Below are positions 26,242 to 33,788 of a DNA stretch of 34,706 nt, piece after piece. A program made the position numbers and the translations under genes. Below the pieces are notes generated by a model that saw nothing but the letters and a program-made list of their open reading frames with translations, ran no database searches and was not told the DNA's origin. The DNA comes from Chlamydiota bacterium (GTDB taxonomy: Bacteria; Chlamydiota; Chlamydiia; Chlamydiales; SM23-39), in NCBI GenBank assembly GCA_027366035.1, contig DAHXLK010000011.1:1-34706 (forward strand), given 5' to 3'. The first letter of the stretch is position 1; each line of letters opens with the position of its first letter.

Positions 26242-26688
26242 CTACCTTTTTCTTTTGTTATTTTTCTTCTTTTTTACCTCTACAGGAGTCGGCTCTTTTT
26301 TAATGAAAGAATCGACAAAGTTCATAGCAGTTATCGATAGGTTGTGGATCATCCGGTCGTTTGATTTTTTCATTTCGGCTAGAATCTCCTCTCCTTTTTC
26401 CAAACCTTGAGGGGTAAAAGTAAGGCAGAGGCCGAGAAATGTTTTTGCCATCTCATTATCAGGTTCTTGTTTCAGGACCTTTTCAAAGAGCTCTACCGCT
26501 TGCCTTAGCTCGAGTTTATGCAGATGTAGGTAACCAAGTCCTACGATAGGTAGGGTGTTTTTGTTGTCGAGAAGCTGTGCTGCTTTAAATAGCTTAACGG
26601 CCGAATTTTCATCGGCTTGATTGACCGCAATAAAGCCGCTTTCTAAAAGGAGGATAAAATCTTTTTGAAAAGAGGTAAGATCTGCCAT
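26242..26688 (-). CDS. cdsG: T3SS needle chaperone CdsG-like (TPR)
   Basis: The 148-residue protein contains about two tetratricopeptide repeats: DENSAVKLFKAAQLLDNKN near 22-40 and LRQAVELFEKVLKQEPDN near 58-75, followed by KTFLGLCLTF. The C-terminus is Lys-rich (KKKKNNKRKR). In Chlamydia, CdsG with CdsE holds the needle subunit CdsF before export, as YscG does with YscE and YscF. It lies just after cdsF, as expected, and equals CT667 in length. Confidence 0.85.
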   Translation of the reverse strand: MADLTSFQKDFILLLESGFIAVNQADENSAVKLFKAAQLLDNKNTLPIVGLGYLHLHKLELRQAVELFEKVLKQEPDNEMAKTFLGLCLTFTPQGLEKGEEILAEMKKSNDRMIHNLSITAMNFVDSFIKKEPTPVEVKKKKNNKRKR

Positions 26689-26694
26689 ATCCTA

Positions 26695-26952
26695 TTATTG
26701 GACCCTTTGATTCGATACCGATCGGTTGATGATACTGTTGACCTGGGCAATGAGGTTAGAGATCGAGTCTCCCACCTGCGCAACCTGGCTCATTTGAAAT
26801 TGGACGAATAAAAATTGCCCCGGCGCTGCATGGGACGCATTACTCGCTAACGACCTAATCTGTACGACTAAAGCCGACTGCATCTTTTTGTAGTGTTGAA
26901 TCAGTGTTCCGAATGACAGCAAACACTTTTGTGCATCTGATAGATCAGCCAT
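26695..26952 (-). CDS. cdsF: T3SS needle subunit CdsF (SctF)
   Basis: The 85-residue protein is a small helical hairpin with no Cys, with helices around QKCLLSFGTLIQHYKKMQSA and SQVAQVGDSISNLIAQVNSI. The only Cys is at position 9, which is unusual for a needle and differs from the multi-Cys chlamydial CdsF I recall. Place in the operon (after CdsE, before CdsG) and size fit CT666. It polymerises outside the cell into the needle. Its ATG overlaps the CdsE stop by one base (TAATG). Confidence 0.85.
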   Translation of the reverse strand: MADLSDAQKCLLSFGTLIQHYKKMQSALVVQIRSLASNASHAAPGQFLFVQFQMSQVAQVGDSISNLIAQVNSIINRSVSNQRVQ

Positions 26953-27206
26953 TAACCTTTCTCCTTAGTGGCATTCACCACTTTTTTTAATACTCGTTGT
27001 AAAGCGGAAAAACCGTGAAGGAGCATTCCATACTGGTCAAAATCCTCATTCGACCCTCCGGCCCTTAGAAGTGTTTTTAGTTCTTCTACCTTTTTTTCTG
27101 CAAGCTGTAATAATTCTTGTCCTTTAGAGGGATTTTTTGCGATTTCTACTTCTAGATCGAAGTGAAATTTTTCTACTTTTTTTTTCTCTTTCTCTAATCC
27201 GAACAT
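26952..27206 (-). CDS. cdsE: T3SS needle chaperone CdsE-like
   Basis: The protein of 84 residues from ATG 27206 is helical and charged (MFGLEKEKKKVEKFHFDLEV, then LLQLAEKKVEELKTLLRAGG) and fits CT665/CdsE, co-chaperone of the needle protein. The frame runs on to an ATG at 27227 (91 residues), inside the end of cdsD, but that start has no ribosome site. TAGG lies at suitable distance before 27206, and the resulting length is closer to the Chlamydia protein. Confidence 0.78.
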   Translation of the reverse strand: MFGLEKEKKKVEKFHFDLEVEIAKNPSKGQELLQLAEKKVEELKTLLRAGGSNEDFDQYGMLLHGFSALQRVLKKVVNATKEKG

Positions 27207-27216
27207 GTCGAGCCTA

Positions 27217-28917
27217 CTACTGTGCATAGTCTATTTTATATTTTACCCCTTCTTTTTCAAGAAGAATCCGCATCCTTTGAATCTGAGTTACCTCCATTCC
27301 GTCTAAATATTGCCCTGCCAGCAAAATTTTCCCATTGACTATGACGCTGTAATTTTCTTGCTCGTGAAGGGCATAACCGCTTACCTGATAGTTAGACGTA
27401 AGATCGACCATCGAAGCTTCCGCACTCGAAGGGATAGCAATATTTTTTACTGTGCGAATTCCTTGTAATGATTGAAATTCTTTGATAAGTCTTTCATATT
27501 CAGAGCTCATCTTATCATTATATCTTCCGGCAAGGAGCAAATCTCCATTGATAAGATCTGTCGTGATCCCTCCGAATCCTTTTGAGGCAAGTAGGTTTAT
27601 GACTTGGGTAAAAAGGGTGCTTTCTAAGACAACTTGATTCGTTAGCTTATCGAGGTAAGGAAAGTTGGACATGAAAAAATCGTCTAAGGCTTGTAGCTGT
27701 TCTTTAGTTTGTAAGTAACCGGTAACTACAAACTTACCTGCCTCCGGAGCGTGGACCGATACCCCTCGAAACCCTCCATTTTCTACCAGTACGTCGTTAG
27801 TGGTTTTGCTGACATATTCATCGATGATGATATGGTCGTCTATGCTGGTAATATAAGTAAGTTGTTCGAGAAAGTAGAGGAGCTCTTGCCTATCGATAGG
27901 GGTGAGAAGATGTCCTGCTAAAAAAAGTTTTCCGCCGGAGCTGTTGAAAGTAAACTGTACTTTGGGAAATTTTTTTACTATCTCTTCGATTTTTTCCTCT
28001 TCTTTTTTTGGAGAGGTTAACATCGTTTCTGACTTAAAGAGGGAAAAAAAGCTCATAAAGAGGATGAAAAAGAGGACAAGGAAGGACCCGGCAAGGGTGA
28101 GGTGCTTTGTAGGTATGGGCCGTTTTTTCCAAGGAATTACCGGCTCCTCTTCCTTTTTTTCTTCTTCTTTAGAGGTGGGTATAGGCGGCTCATATTTTTC
28201 CCCCCTTGGAGCGTAGATGGTTTCTGATTCGATTTCTCTATCGATGAGGAGGAAGGTGGTGGTCCCAAGGGCGATGAGATCTTGCGAAGTAATTTTTTTC
28301 TTTTGGTCAATGGGCGTGCCGTTGACAAGTGTCCCGTTTTTAGAGCCCATATCTTCGATCTCTGCTTGCCCCTCTTTATCGACCGACAGTCTGGCATGGT
28401 TTCTAGAGACACTTAAATCTTGCAGGACGATATCACACGAAGAGGCGTCTTTTCCAATGACATAGGAATGGTCTTTCTGGATGCCGATTTCTGCGCCGGC
28501 ATTGGGGCCGGAGATAACTTTTAAAATAAGGGAAGCTTCAGAGGTGAGATGTAAGGGGAGTTCTTCTCCCTCTTCGAAGATAGTGTCATAAGCGGTTTTT
28601 TCTTCCGATCCTTCCTCTTCTTCGGCAGAGTAGACGAAGATATTTTGCCCAATTTTTACCCTGTCTTGTTCTTGTAACAGATACACATCTGAAAACTCTT
28701 CTCCGTTTACCGTGGAGGGGTTGGCTCTACCGATATTTTTGATAGTAATTCCCTTATCGGTCTTACGGCATAAAAGCTGTTTTCTAGAGACAGTGGTATC
28801 GTTTAAGAAAAAGTCTACCTCATCGGCATCACTGCCGATGAGCCAATTTTCTCCTTCGGAGAATTCAAAGAAGAGGCCTCGAAGTGGCCCCTCTTCCGCA
28901 ACGAGACGCGCAACCAT
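27217..28917 (-). CDS. cdsD: T3SS inner-membrane ring protein CdsD (SctD) with two FHA domains
   Basis: The 566-residue protein begins with a forkhead-associated fold (about 1-96, DTTVSRKQLLC near 44). A second, canonical FHA domain follows (about 128-230: IGKDASSCDIVL, SVSRNHARLSV, SKNGTLVNGT). A single membrane helix lies near 275-296 (LVLFFILFMSFFSLF), and the periplasmic ring-building part (about 310-566) has repeated strand-helix modules. SctD forms the outer part of the inner-membrane ring; FHA domains bind phosphothreonine or sorting-platform partners. It is shorter than the roughly 830 residues I recall for CT664. Its ATG follows the previous stop with no gap. Confidence 0.92.
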   Translation of the reverse strand: MVARLVAEEGPLRGLFFEFSEGENWLIGSDADEVDFFLNDTTVSRKQLLCRKTDKGITIKNIGRANPSTVNGEEFSDVYLLQEQDRVKIGQNIFVYSAEEEEGSEEKTAYDTIFEEGEELPLHLTSEASLILKVISGPNAGAEIGIQKDHSYVIGKDASSCDIVLQDLSVSRNHARLSVDKEGQAEIEDMGSKNGTLVNGTPIDQKKKITSQDLIALGTTTFLLIDREIESETIYAPRGEKYEPPIPTSKEEEKKEEEPVIPWKKRPIPTKHLTLAGSFLVLFFILFMSFFSLFKSETMLTSPKKEEEKIEEIVKKFPKVQFTFNSSGGKLFLAGHLLTPIDRQELLYFLEQLTYITSIDDHIIIDEYVSKTTNDVLVENGGFRGVSVHAPEAGKFVVTGYLQTKEQLQALDDFFMSNFPYLDKLTNQVVLESTLFTQVINLLASKGFGGITTDLINGDLLLAGRYNDKMSSEYERLIKEFQSLQGIRTVKNIAIPSSAEASMVDLTSNYQVSGYALHEQENYSVIVNGKILLAGQYLDGMEVTQIQRMRILLEKEGVKYKIDYAQ

Positions 28918-29328
28918 TTATATTAATCTTTCTGATTCTATTTTAATACGTTCCACTTCACCTTGCCAGTAAATAAAATAATTTACAAAGTCCTCGAGAT
29001 TGTCTTTTAAAGTACCTAATTTTAGTTCATACGGCAAAGCTAAAGAGAGAGTCAAGTACTTCTCATCGGGACTTAAGCTAATGACAGCTCCGGCGGTCCC
29101 TTTCCCTAGGAGGTTGGCAGAATTTAAGATCATGAAAAGATCTTCTCTTTTACGTTTGGGTGGTTCTCCCAGCTTTGCCTGGATAAGGACGCCGGGGTCC
29201 AGTTGATGAAATTCCACTAGAATAGATTGGGTAATTAGAAGCTGATATACCCTATTTGCATCTAGGGTAGGAGGGGTCGCCTGAAGTTCGGTTGCCAGTT
29301 CTTGGAGGATCTCTTTTAATTGCGTCAT
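28918..29328 (-). CDS. T3SS chaperone, CT663-like
   Basis: The 136-residue acidic protein has a mixed fold pattern like the class I T3SS chaperones: an N-terminal helix (QLKEILQELATELQ), central strands, and a C-terminal helix (DNLEDFVNYFIYWQGEVERI). It is the first gene of the operon and matches CT663 in length and place. Partner unknown; CdsD or an exported protein is possible. The start codon follows GACGGCTACCTCCTC on the coding strand, without a clear ribosome site. Confidence 0.78.
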   Translation of the reverse strand: MTQLKEILQELATELQATPPTLDANRVYQLLITQSILVEFHQLDPGVLIQAKLGEPPKRKREDLFMILNSANLLGKGTAGAVISLSPDEKYLTLSLALPYELKLGTLKDNLEDFVNYFIYWQGEVERIKIESERLI

Positions 29329-29355
29329 GAGGAGGTAGCCGTCGAATGAAATTAT

Positions 29356-29512
29356 GGGATTGTTTCGATCTCTCGTTTGGTTAAAATTTTACCCTTGCTT
29401 CACCGGACTTAAAAGTGCCTATGCCTTCAGTAGGATGTGTCATTTTCGAAAACATCAAACCGGCTTTACAAGGCTCAAATTTTAACTACAAAGCGAAGAT
29501 CGAAACAATCCC
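29356..29512 (-). repeat. Dispersed palindromic repeat, inverted copy with target duplication
   Basis: The 157-bp copy in reverse orientation has perfect 16-bp ends gggattgtttcgatct and agatcgaaacaatccc. Compared with the copy at 6525, the fifth base has changed in both arms, so pairing is kept. It is flanked by the 5-bp direct repeat ATTAT (29351-29355 and 29513-29517). It separates the two T3SS operons. Confidence 0.92.
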
Positions 29513-29557
29513 ATTATCGACATCTACTTATTAATATGCAAGAATTACAGTAGAGGC

Positions 29558-29584
29558 AAAAAAGCCGTTACCAACAGTAACGGC
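29558..29584 (-). terminator. Rho-independent terminator of the second T3SS operon
   Basis: Read on the minus strand, GCCGTTAC and GTAACGGC form a perfect 8-bp stem with a TGTTG loop, followed by six T residues. It lies 36 bases after the stop of the last gene. Confidence 0.92.
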
Positions 29585-29619
29585 CCCCGAGGAAACTCAG
29601 AAAAGAAGAAAGTGAAAGA

Positions 29620-30522
29620 TTAACGAACAGGTCCTAACGATCTATTGATAGAATCCATAAGCTCTTGTAGACCTTTGACCCTAGTTGCTTCGTCATTTTC
29701 TGCAGAAGTACAGAGCTGGAATATTAGGTCGACCAGTTTCGTTACCCAGCCACCGAACTCTTTTACCTGTTCTGCTGCTACCATGTTCTGTTCAATCATA
29801 GATTGAACCATTTTAGAGATACCGTCGGTGGTGTTTTGTAACCAAGAGTTAAACATCGGGAAATAGGTACTCAAATTTTGATTGATTTTGTATTGGGCAT
29901 CGGTGACAAGCTTTTCTTGAGCTTCTACCTCTTTTTTAATTTGGTCAATAACTACTCCCTTTTTGTGTGGGTAACAAGAAAGAGCGTCTGTGGCAGCTTG
30001 ATTTAGTTTGGATTTGTCATTAGGATCAACGTAGGTTTTATAGCCGTTAGGTTTCTTCAAATCGTTAATGATATTTTTATTTGCTTGAGCAGTCGATCGA
30101 GGTGGGCTATTTTGTCCTGTAGTAACTTGAACGGAAGCCGGTTGAATAGCTTGAATATTGTTAGATAGTTTGTTTAAGTCAGCTATTTTTGTATTCGCCT
30201 CATTAATGTTTTTGTTGTGCTGCTTAACACCTCCTAAATAAGTCCCGCCTAAAAGGAGGGCTGAAAGGATGGCTCCACCCATAGACTGTATAGCTTGTGT
30301 CAATATTTCGTCCGCTTTCTGGCTAGTTAAGGTACCGATGGTGTTTGCCATAACATTTGTAGCTGCCGTTCCTGTTTTCATCTGGTCTTTCTGCATTTCC
30401 AGCTCGAAGACTCTGAGGTAGGCGGCATCTATCATGGCCTTGAGAGTCATGGGCATCAGTTTAGCAAGCGGACTGCTCGCTAAGCAGCCTAGATCTATAG
30501 TTGTATTAGATTGTTGTGACAT
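29620..30522 (-). CDS. Putative T3SS translocator, CopD/SctB-like
   Basis: The 300-residue protein has a Thr/Ser-rich N-terminus without signal peptide and one hydrophobic segment near residues 85-105 (MGGAILSALLLGGTYLGGV). Long amphipathic helices follow on the C-terminal side, including KMVQSMIEQNMVAAEQVKEF. One membrane helix plus coiled coils is the layout of the smaller translocator (YopD, IpaC, CopD), which inserts in the host membrane. It follows the two-helix protein at 30538 by 15 bases, as YopD follows YopB. The ribosome site AAGGAGA is strong. It is shorter than CopD of C. trachomatis as I recall it, so the orthology is inferred from layout. Confidence 0.62.
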   Translation of the reverse strand: MSQQSNTTIDLGCLASSPLAKLMPMTLKAMIDAAYLRVFELEMQKDQMKTGTAATNVMANTIGTLTSQKADEILTQAIQSMGGAILSALLLGGTYLGGVKQHNKNINEANTKIADLNKLSNNIQAIQPASVQVTTGQNSPPRSTAQANKNIINDLKKPNGYKTYVDPNDKSKLNQAATDALSCYPHKKGVVIDQIKKEVEAQEKLVTDAQYKINQNLSTYFPMFNSWLQNTTDGISKMVQSMIEQNMVAAEQVKEFGGWVTKLVDLIFQLCTSAENDEATRVKGLQELMDSINRSLGPVR

Positions 30523-30537
30523 ATGATTATCTCCTTA

Positions 30538-31734
30538 TTATCCTTTAGGATGGGTTAACCTTCTGGCCTCTTCCATCATGATTCTGATCACGCTATTGAG
30601 GTCGTGAAAGTTTCTCAAAAACCCTTCCGATTGTTCCTTATTAAATTTATTGGTCATCTTAAGCATGTGAGTTACAAGGTTGCTCAAGATATATTGCAAA
30701 TAGGTCATGGTTGGTTCAACTTCCGACATCTCTTTTTGTAGGTCGGACCTTTTTTTCTCGATTACACCAACGCCTATCTGCACTCCGGATTGTCCGATCA
30801 TTGCAGGAAATTGCATAAGGTTACCATAGGTCATAACTTTGGCAAGTTTCGGACTAAATTCCATTAAATTTCTCCCGATGGACCCACCGGATAAAAAAGC
30901 GGTACCGATAGATAAAACGAGCTGCAGAGCCATAGCTAATCCCAATGCAATCTCTTTTTTCTCTTCTCCAAGCCACTCTTTTAATTGGTTGAAAAGGGCG
31001 TTAGAGTGCATAAGGAAAGCTATCGTGGTAGAAGGTATAGAAAATTTCAAAGTCCCTGCTATATCTTTTGCAGAGTTAGAGATATACATCCGTAAGGCAC
31101 TTTTTGAAACTCTCCCGGAAGCATCCGTCGCAGCTTTTGTCGCAGTTTGTACTGCAAGAGCTATTGTTTTGTTTATGGCGATAGCCGCGCCACCTGCGGC
31201 GACACCTATTCCTAAAGAAATAATGATGTTGGCCCAAGGAGGGAGGTCTTTTAAGAAAGTTTCTTGTGCCGTCATCAAAAAGACGGTAGTAGCTACTGTA
31301 ATGATAAAAGCTCCCGGGCCTGCAAAAGCGGAAGCTAAGCACCCTAAAACGGCTAGGATTGCTCCGAAAATTTTAGAGAAAATGGAGGCTGTTTTTGCCT
31401 GTTCTTGCGCTTTTTTCATCTCTTCAAGTTTTTCTAACTTAGTATCCGTTAATGCTTTATTGGCAGATACGGTTACTTGCGATATAGAGGATTGATCTTC
31501 GACCATCTTGTTTCCCGCTTCTGCAAGGAAGACTTGCAATTCGGCCAAGGTTTCAACCAATCTCAGGATAATAGCCATCACATTCTTTTTTGCCCCTTTG
31601 CTTTCCTTAGGTTGGATAGTTGTATTTTTTTGAGAAGTAATAGCGTTAATCTCCTCTACAAGCTCTTTGATTACCAGCTCCGGGTCGAAAGAGATAATTT
31701 TTGTGCCGGGAACTTCTTTAATATTTATATTCAT
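30538..31734 (-). CDS. Putative T3SS translocator, CopB/SctE-like
   Basis: The 398-residue protein has an N-terminal coiled-coil (about 70-115), then two hydrophobic hairpin segments: IFGAILAVLGCLASAFAGPG near 122-141 and WANIIISLGIGVAAGGAAIA near 167-186. A further hydrophobic stretch lies near 250-270. A pair of membrane helices preceded by a coiled coil is the hallmark of the larger translocator (YopB, IpaB, CopB). The C-terminal part is amphipathic. AGGTAAAGAC stands before the ATG. It would form the host-membrane pore with the protein at 29620. Confidence 0.68.
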   Translation of the reverse strand: MNINIKEVPGTKIISFDPELVIKELVEEINAITSQKNTTIQPKESKGAKKNVMAIILRLVETLAELQVFLAEAGNKMVEDQSSISQVTVSANKALTDTKLEKLEEMKKAQEQAKTASIFSKIFGAILAVLGCLASAFAGPGAFIITVATTVFLMTAQETFLKDLPPWANIIISLGIGVAAGGAAIAINKTIALAVQTATKAATDASGRVSKSALRMYISNSAKDIAGTLKFSIPSTTIAFLMHSNALFNQLKEWLGEEKKEIALGLAMALQLVLSIGTAFLSGGSIGRNLMEFSPKLAKVMTYGNLMQFPAMIGQSGVQIGVGVIEKKRSDLQKEMSEVEPTMTYLQYILSNLVTHMLKMTNKFNKEQSEGFLRNFHDLNSVIRIMMEEARRLTHPKG

Positions 31735-31745
31735 GTCTTTACCTA

Positions 31746-32231
31746 TTATTTATGGTATACGTCTAGTATATCTACGAGCTTTGCAAGAAACGAAATGAAA
31801 GTTTCAATACTTGTAGATACCGATTTAAATGTATCGGTAACCGAGTCTTGCATTGTACCTAATACTTGCAAGCCTTGCTGATACCTTACCGATACTTCGT
31901 TATATTTTGTCTGTAACGTAGTTAATTCTTGACCTTCTTGCTCGGATAATTTTCTTTGCTTAGAAAGTTTATTTAACTCATTGATTCTTGCCATGATAGG
32001 ATCTAATTCTGTTTTTTGCTGATCCATCACCAGTTTACGCCTATCCGCTAGCTCTTGTGTTAGCAAAGTGTTTGCGAAGATAGTTTTTTGGTTTAAACTT
32101 TCTGCAAATTCTTGCGTGTGTTTTAACGCGTAGGAGATCATTCCTACGGCAGCATCTCTAAGGGTGCTAAAGGATTTTCTTATGACCTCATTTTCCGGGA
32201 TCTGGGGATTTGATTTGGGTACTGCTGTCAT
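31746..32231 (-). CDS. Coiled-coil protein of the translocon operon
   Basis: The 161-residue protein has no signal peptide or membrane helix. Most of it is helical and charged (ELADRRKLVMDQQKTELDPI near 78-97, KLSEQEGQELTTLQTKYNEV near 112-131), with a hydrophobic-amphipathic end (TSIETFISFLAKLVDILDVY). It lies directly before the CopB-like gene with an AGGAG ribosome site. It could be an exported accessory protein or a counterpart of CT577, which occupies a similar place. I do not recognise a family. Confidence 0.6.
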   Translation of the reverse strand: MTAVPKSNPQIPENEVIRKSFSTLRDAAVGMISYALKHTQEFAESLNQKTIFANTLLTQELADRRKLVMDQQKTELDPIMARINELNKLSKQRKLSEQEGQELTTLQTKYNEVSVRYQQGLQVLGTMQDSVTDTFKSVSTSIETFISFLAKLVDILDVYHK

Positions 32232-32251
32232 ATATTTCTCCTAATTAATTA

Positions 32252-33772
32252 TTAACCTACTACTCTTTGGTTTTGAACCAGGGTCTTAATCCAAGTGTCA
32301 TAGTATTTGGTTTGGACTAAGTCTTTTAAGGCAGCAACTAAGTTGTTAATCATAGAGGTGAGCCTACCCTGAGCGGTTTGGATCGTCGAAGACTGGCTCG
32401 ATATAGCGGTGTCGATCGTTTTTAAACCGTTGATGATGTTGGTATCTAAACTACTCCCGTCTTTTGTAGGCGTTTTATTATCTTGAAGAGCCTTGGCAAT
32501 CCTTGTCCACTGATCCATTGTGGGAGGTTCTTTTCCGTTCAAAATATCTTTGATAGAGGTGTTTGCGTCGATCTTGATGTTGCCGATATCCTCTAGGAGT
32601 TTGACCACCTGCTGCGGCAGAGTATCTCCAAATATCGCCTTTTGTTCATTGGTGATAAAAATAAGCTCTTTTATTTTGGCGATAAATGCCTTAGCAGCTT
32701 CCGGGTCGGGGATGTCTTTGCCATCGGCTCCCTTTTTCATAAATCCTTTTGCATATAGCGATTCGATATCGGATTGGATTTTAGATAGCTCTGATAGAGA
32801 TTTGGAAAGGGCACCGTAAGCACCAAACGATTGCTGGTTTTCTGCCATGCTTTGACCCATAGTTTGCATGATCAGCTGGATGAGGAGGTTTCCGTTTTTC
32901 GCATATTTTCGGATTAGCTCATCGATAAGTGTTATAAGCATCTCTCTATTTATATTTTGTGCAGTGTTATTTGCAGTAAAGAGTTTAGCAAAATTCCCTT
33001 GAATTCTGATCCAGCTTTGCTCCGGGGTATAAGGGAGTTTTCCGTCTTTAGTAGGAGGATACGCGTCAAAGAACGCTTGCAACTGTTTATCTGTTGAGTA
33101 AAATATCGCCTTTTTCAATATCTCTTGTAAGAATTGGTTCTGCGTCCCTTGTAATTGGGCAATTAGCTTTTGTAGAGCTGCCCTAGTTTTTTCTTGGCAG
33201 TCTTCAGGTTTAGAGCCGAAGTAGGTACTGTCCCTAAGGGCTATTACGATTAGCTCTGCGAAGGACCCATTAGGACCGGAGATCTGCAATAATTTATTGA
33301 TCTGAGCTTGTAACAATTTTCCTTCAGGAGAATTTGGGGGGAAGGCTTTTTCAATATTTTGCAAATAGTCGAGTAGCCCAAAGATAAGATTCGTGTTTCT
33401 CTTAAAGGCTAAAATCCCTTGGAGCCAGAGTTTAAGTTTGGCAATTACTTCTGCAGGGGTTTTAGGGACGCTTCCATCATAAGGAGACGATGGGAAGTTA
33501 GGGTTATGCGGGTATTTACCTTCTTCAGTGTTGGAAACCCCTTTATTGTTTTTTACCCCTTCTTTTATAACTTTATTGACATCGTCTTCATACCCTTTAG
33601 TTCCGAATACCTTATCCGTACCATCTGTAGCTAATTTATTAGCAACAGAGGCTCCATATAAGGAGACGAAGGCTAAAACAGTAGAGGGGACATCTTTTTT
33701 ATTCTGTGAAACTTCTACTGCGACTTCTTTATTATTAATAACTTTTTGTTCTAAAAATTCTAATTTTTGCAT
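32252..33772 (-). CDS. Unrecognised large protein of the translocon operon
   Basis: The 506-residue protein lacks a signal peptide and clear membrane helices and is rich in Gln, Asn, Lys and Leu, predicted mostly helical. The N-terminus (MQKLEFLEQKVINNKEVAVE) is of the unstructured kind seen in T3SS substrates. Gly/Pro-rich stretches (YPHNPNFPSSPYDGSVP near 103-119; MKKGADGKDIPDPEA near 345-360) separate helical blocks. The C-terminus (about 450-506) is a long amphipathic helix region with SSTIQTAQGRLTSMINNL. It is probably secreted, because it is encoded among the translocators. The hydrophilic tip protein of the chlamydial needle is not settled, and this is a candidate by place only. Confidence 0.6.
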   Translation of the reverse strand: MQKLEFLEQKVINNKEVAVEVSQNKKDVPSTVLAFVSLYGASVANKLATDGTDKVFGTKGYEDDVNKVIKEGVKNNKGVSNTEEGKYPHNPNFPSSPYDGSVPKTPAEVIAKLKLWLQGILAFKRNTNLIFGLLDYLQNIEKAFPPNSPEGKLLQAQINKLLQISGPNGSFAELIVIALRDSTYFGSKPEDCQEKTRAALQKLIAQLQGTQNQFLQEILKKAIFYSTDKQLQAFFDAYPPTKDGKLPYTPEQSWIRIQGNFAKLFTANNTAQNINREMLITLIDELIRKYAKNGNLLIQLIMQTMGQSMAENQQSFGAYGALSKSLSELSKIQSDIESLYAKGFMKKGADGKDIPDPEAAKAFIAKIKELIFITNEQKAIFGDTLPQQVVKLLEDIGNIKIDANTSIKDILNGKEPPTMDQWTRIAKALQDNKTPTKDGSSLDTNIINGLKTIDTAISSQSSTIQTAQGRLTSMINNLVAALKDLVQTKYYDTWIKTLVQNQRVVG

Positions 33773-33788
33773 ATTTTTAATGCCATTT

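Noticed and set aside
125..29512. Dispersed repeats as a CRISPR array
   Set aside because: Copies are kilobases apart, palindromic over 150 bp and in both orientations, with no regular spacers and no cas genes.
30839..31495. Long open frame (218 codons) antisense to the CopB-like gene
   Set aside because: It is the mirror of a hydrophobic, Ala/Ile-rich coding region, has no ribosome site, and the opposite strand has clear translocator features and operon spacing.
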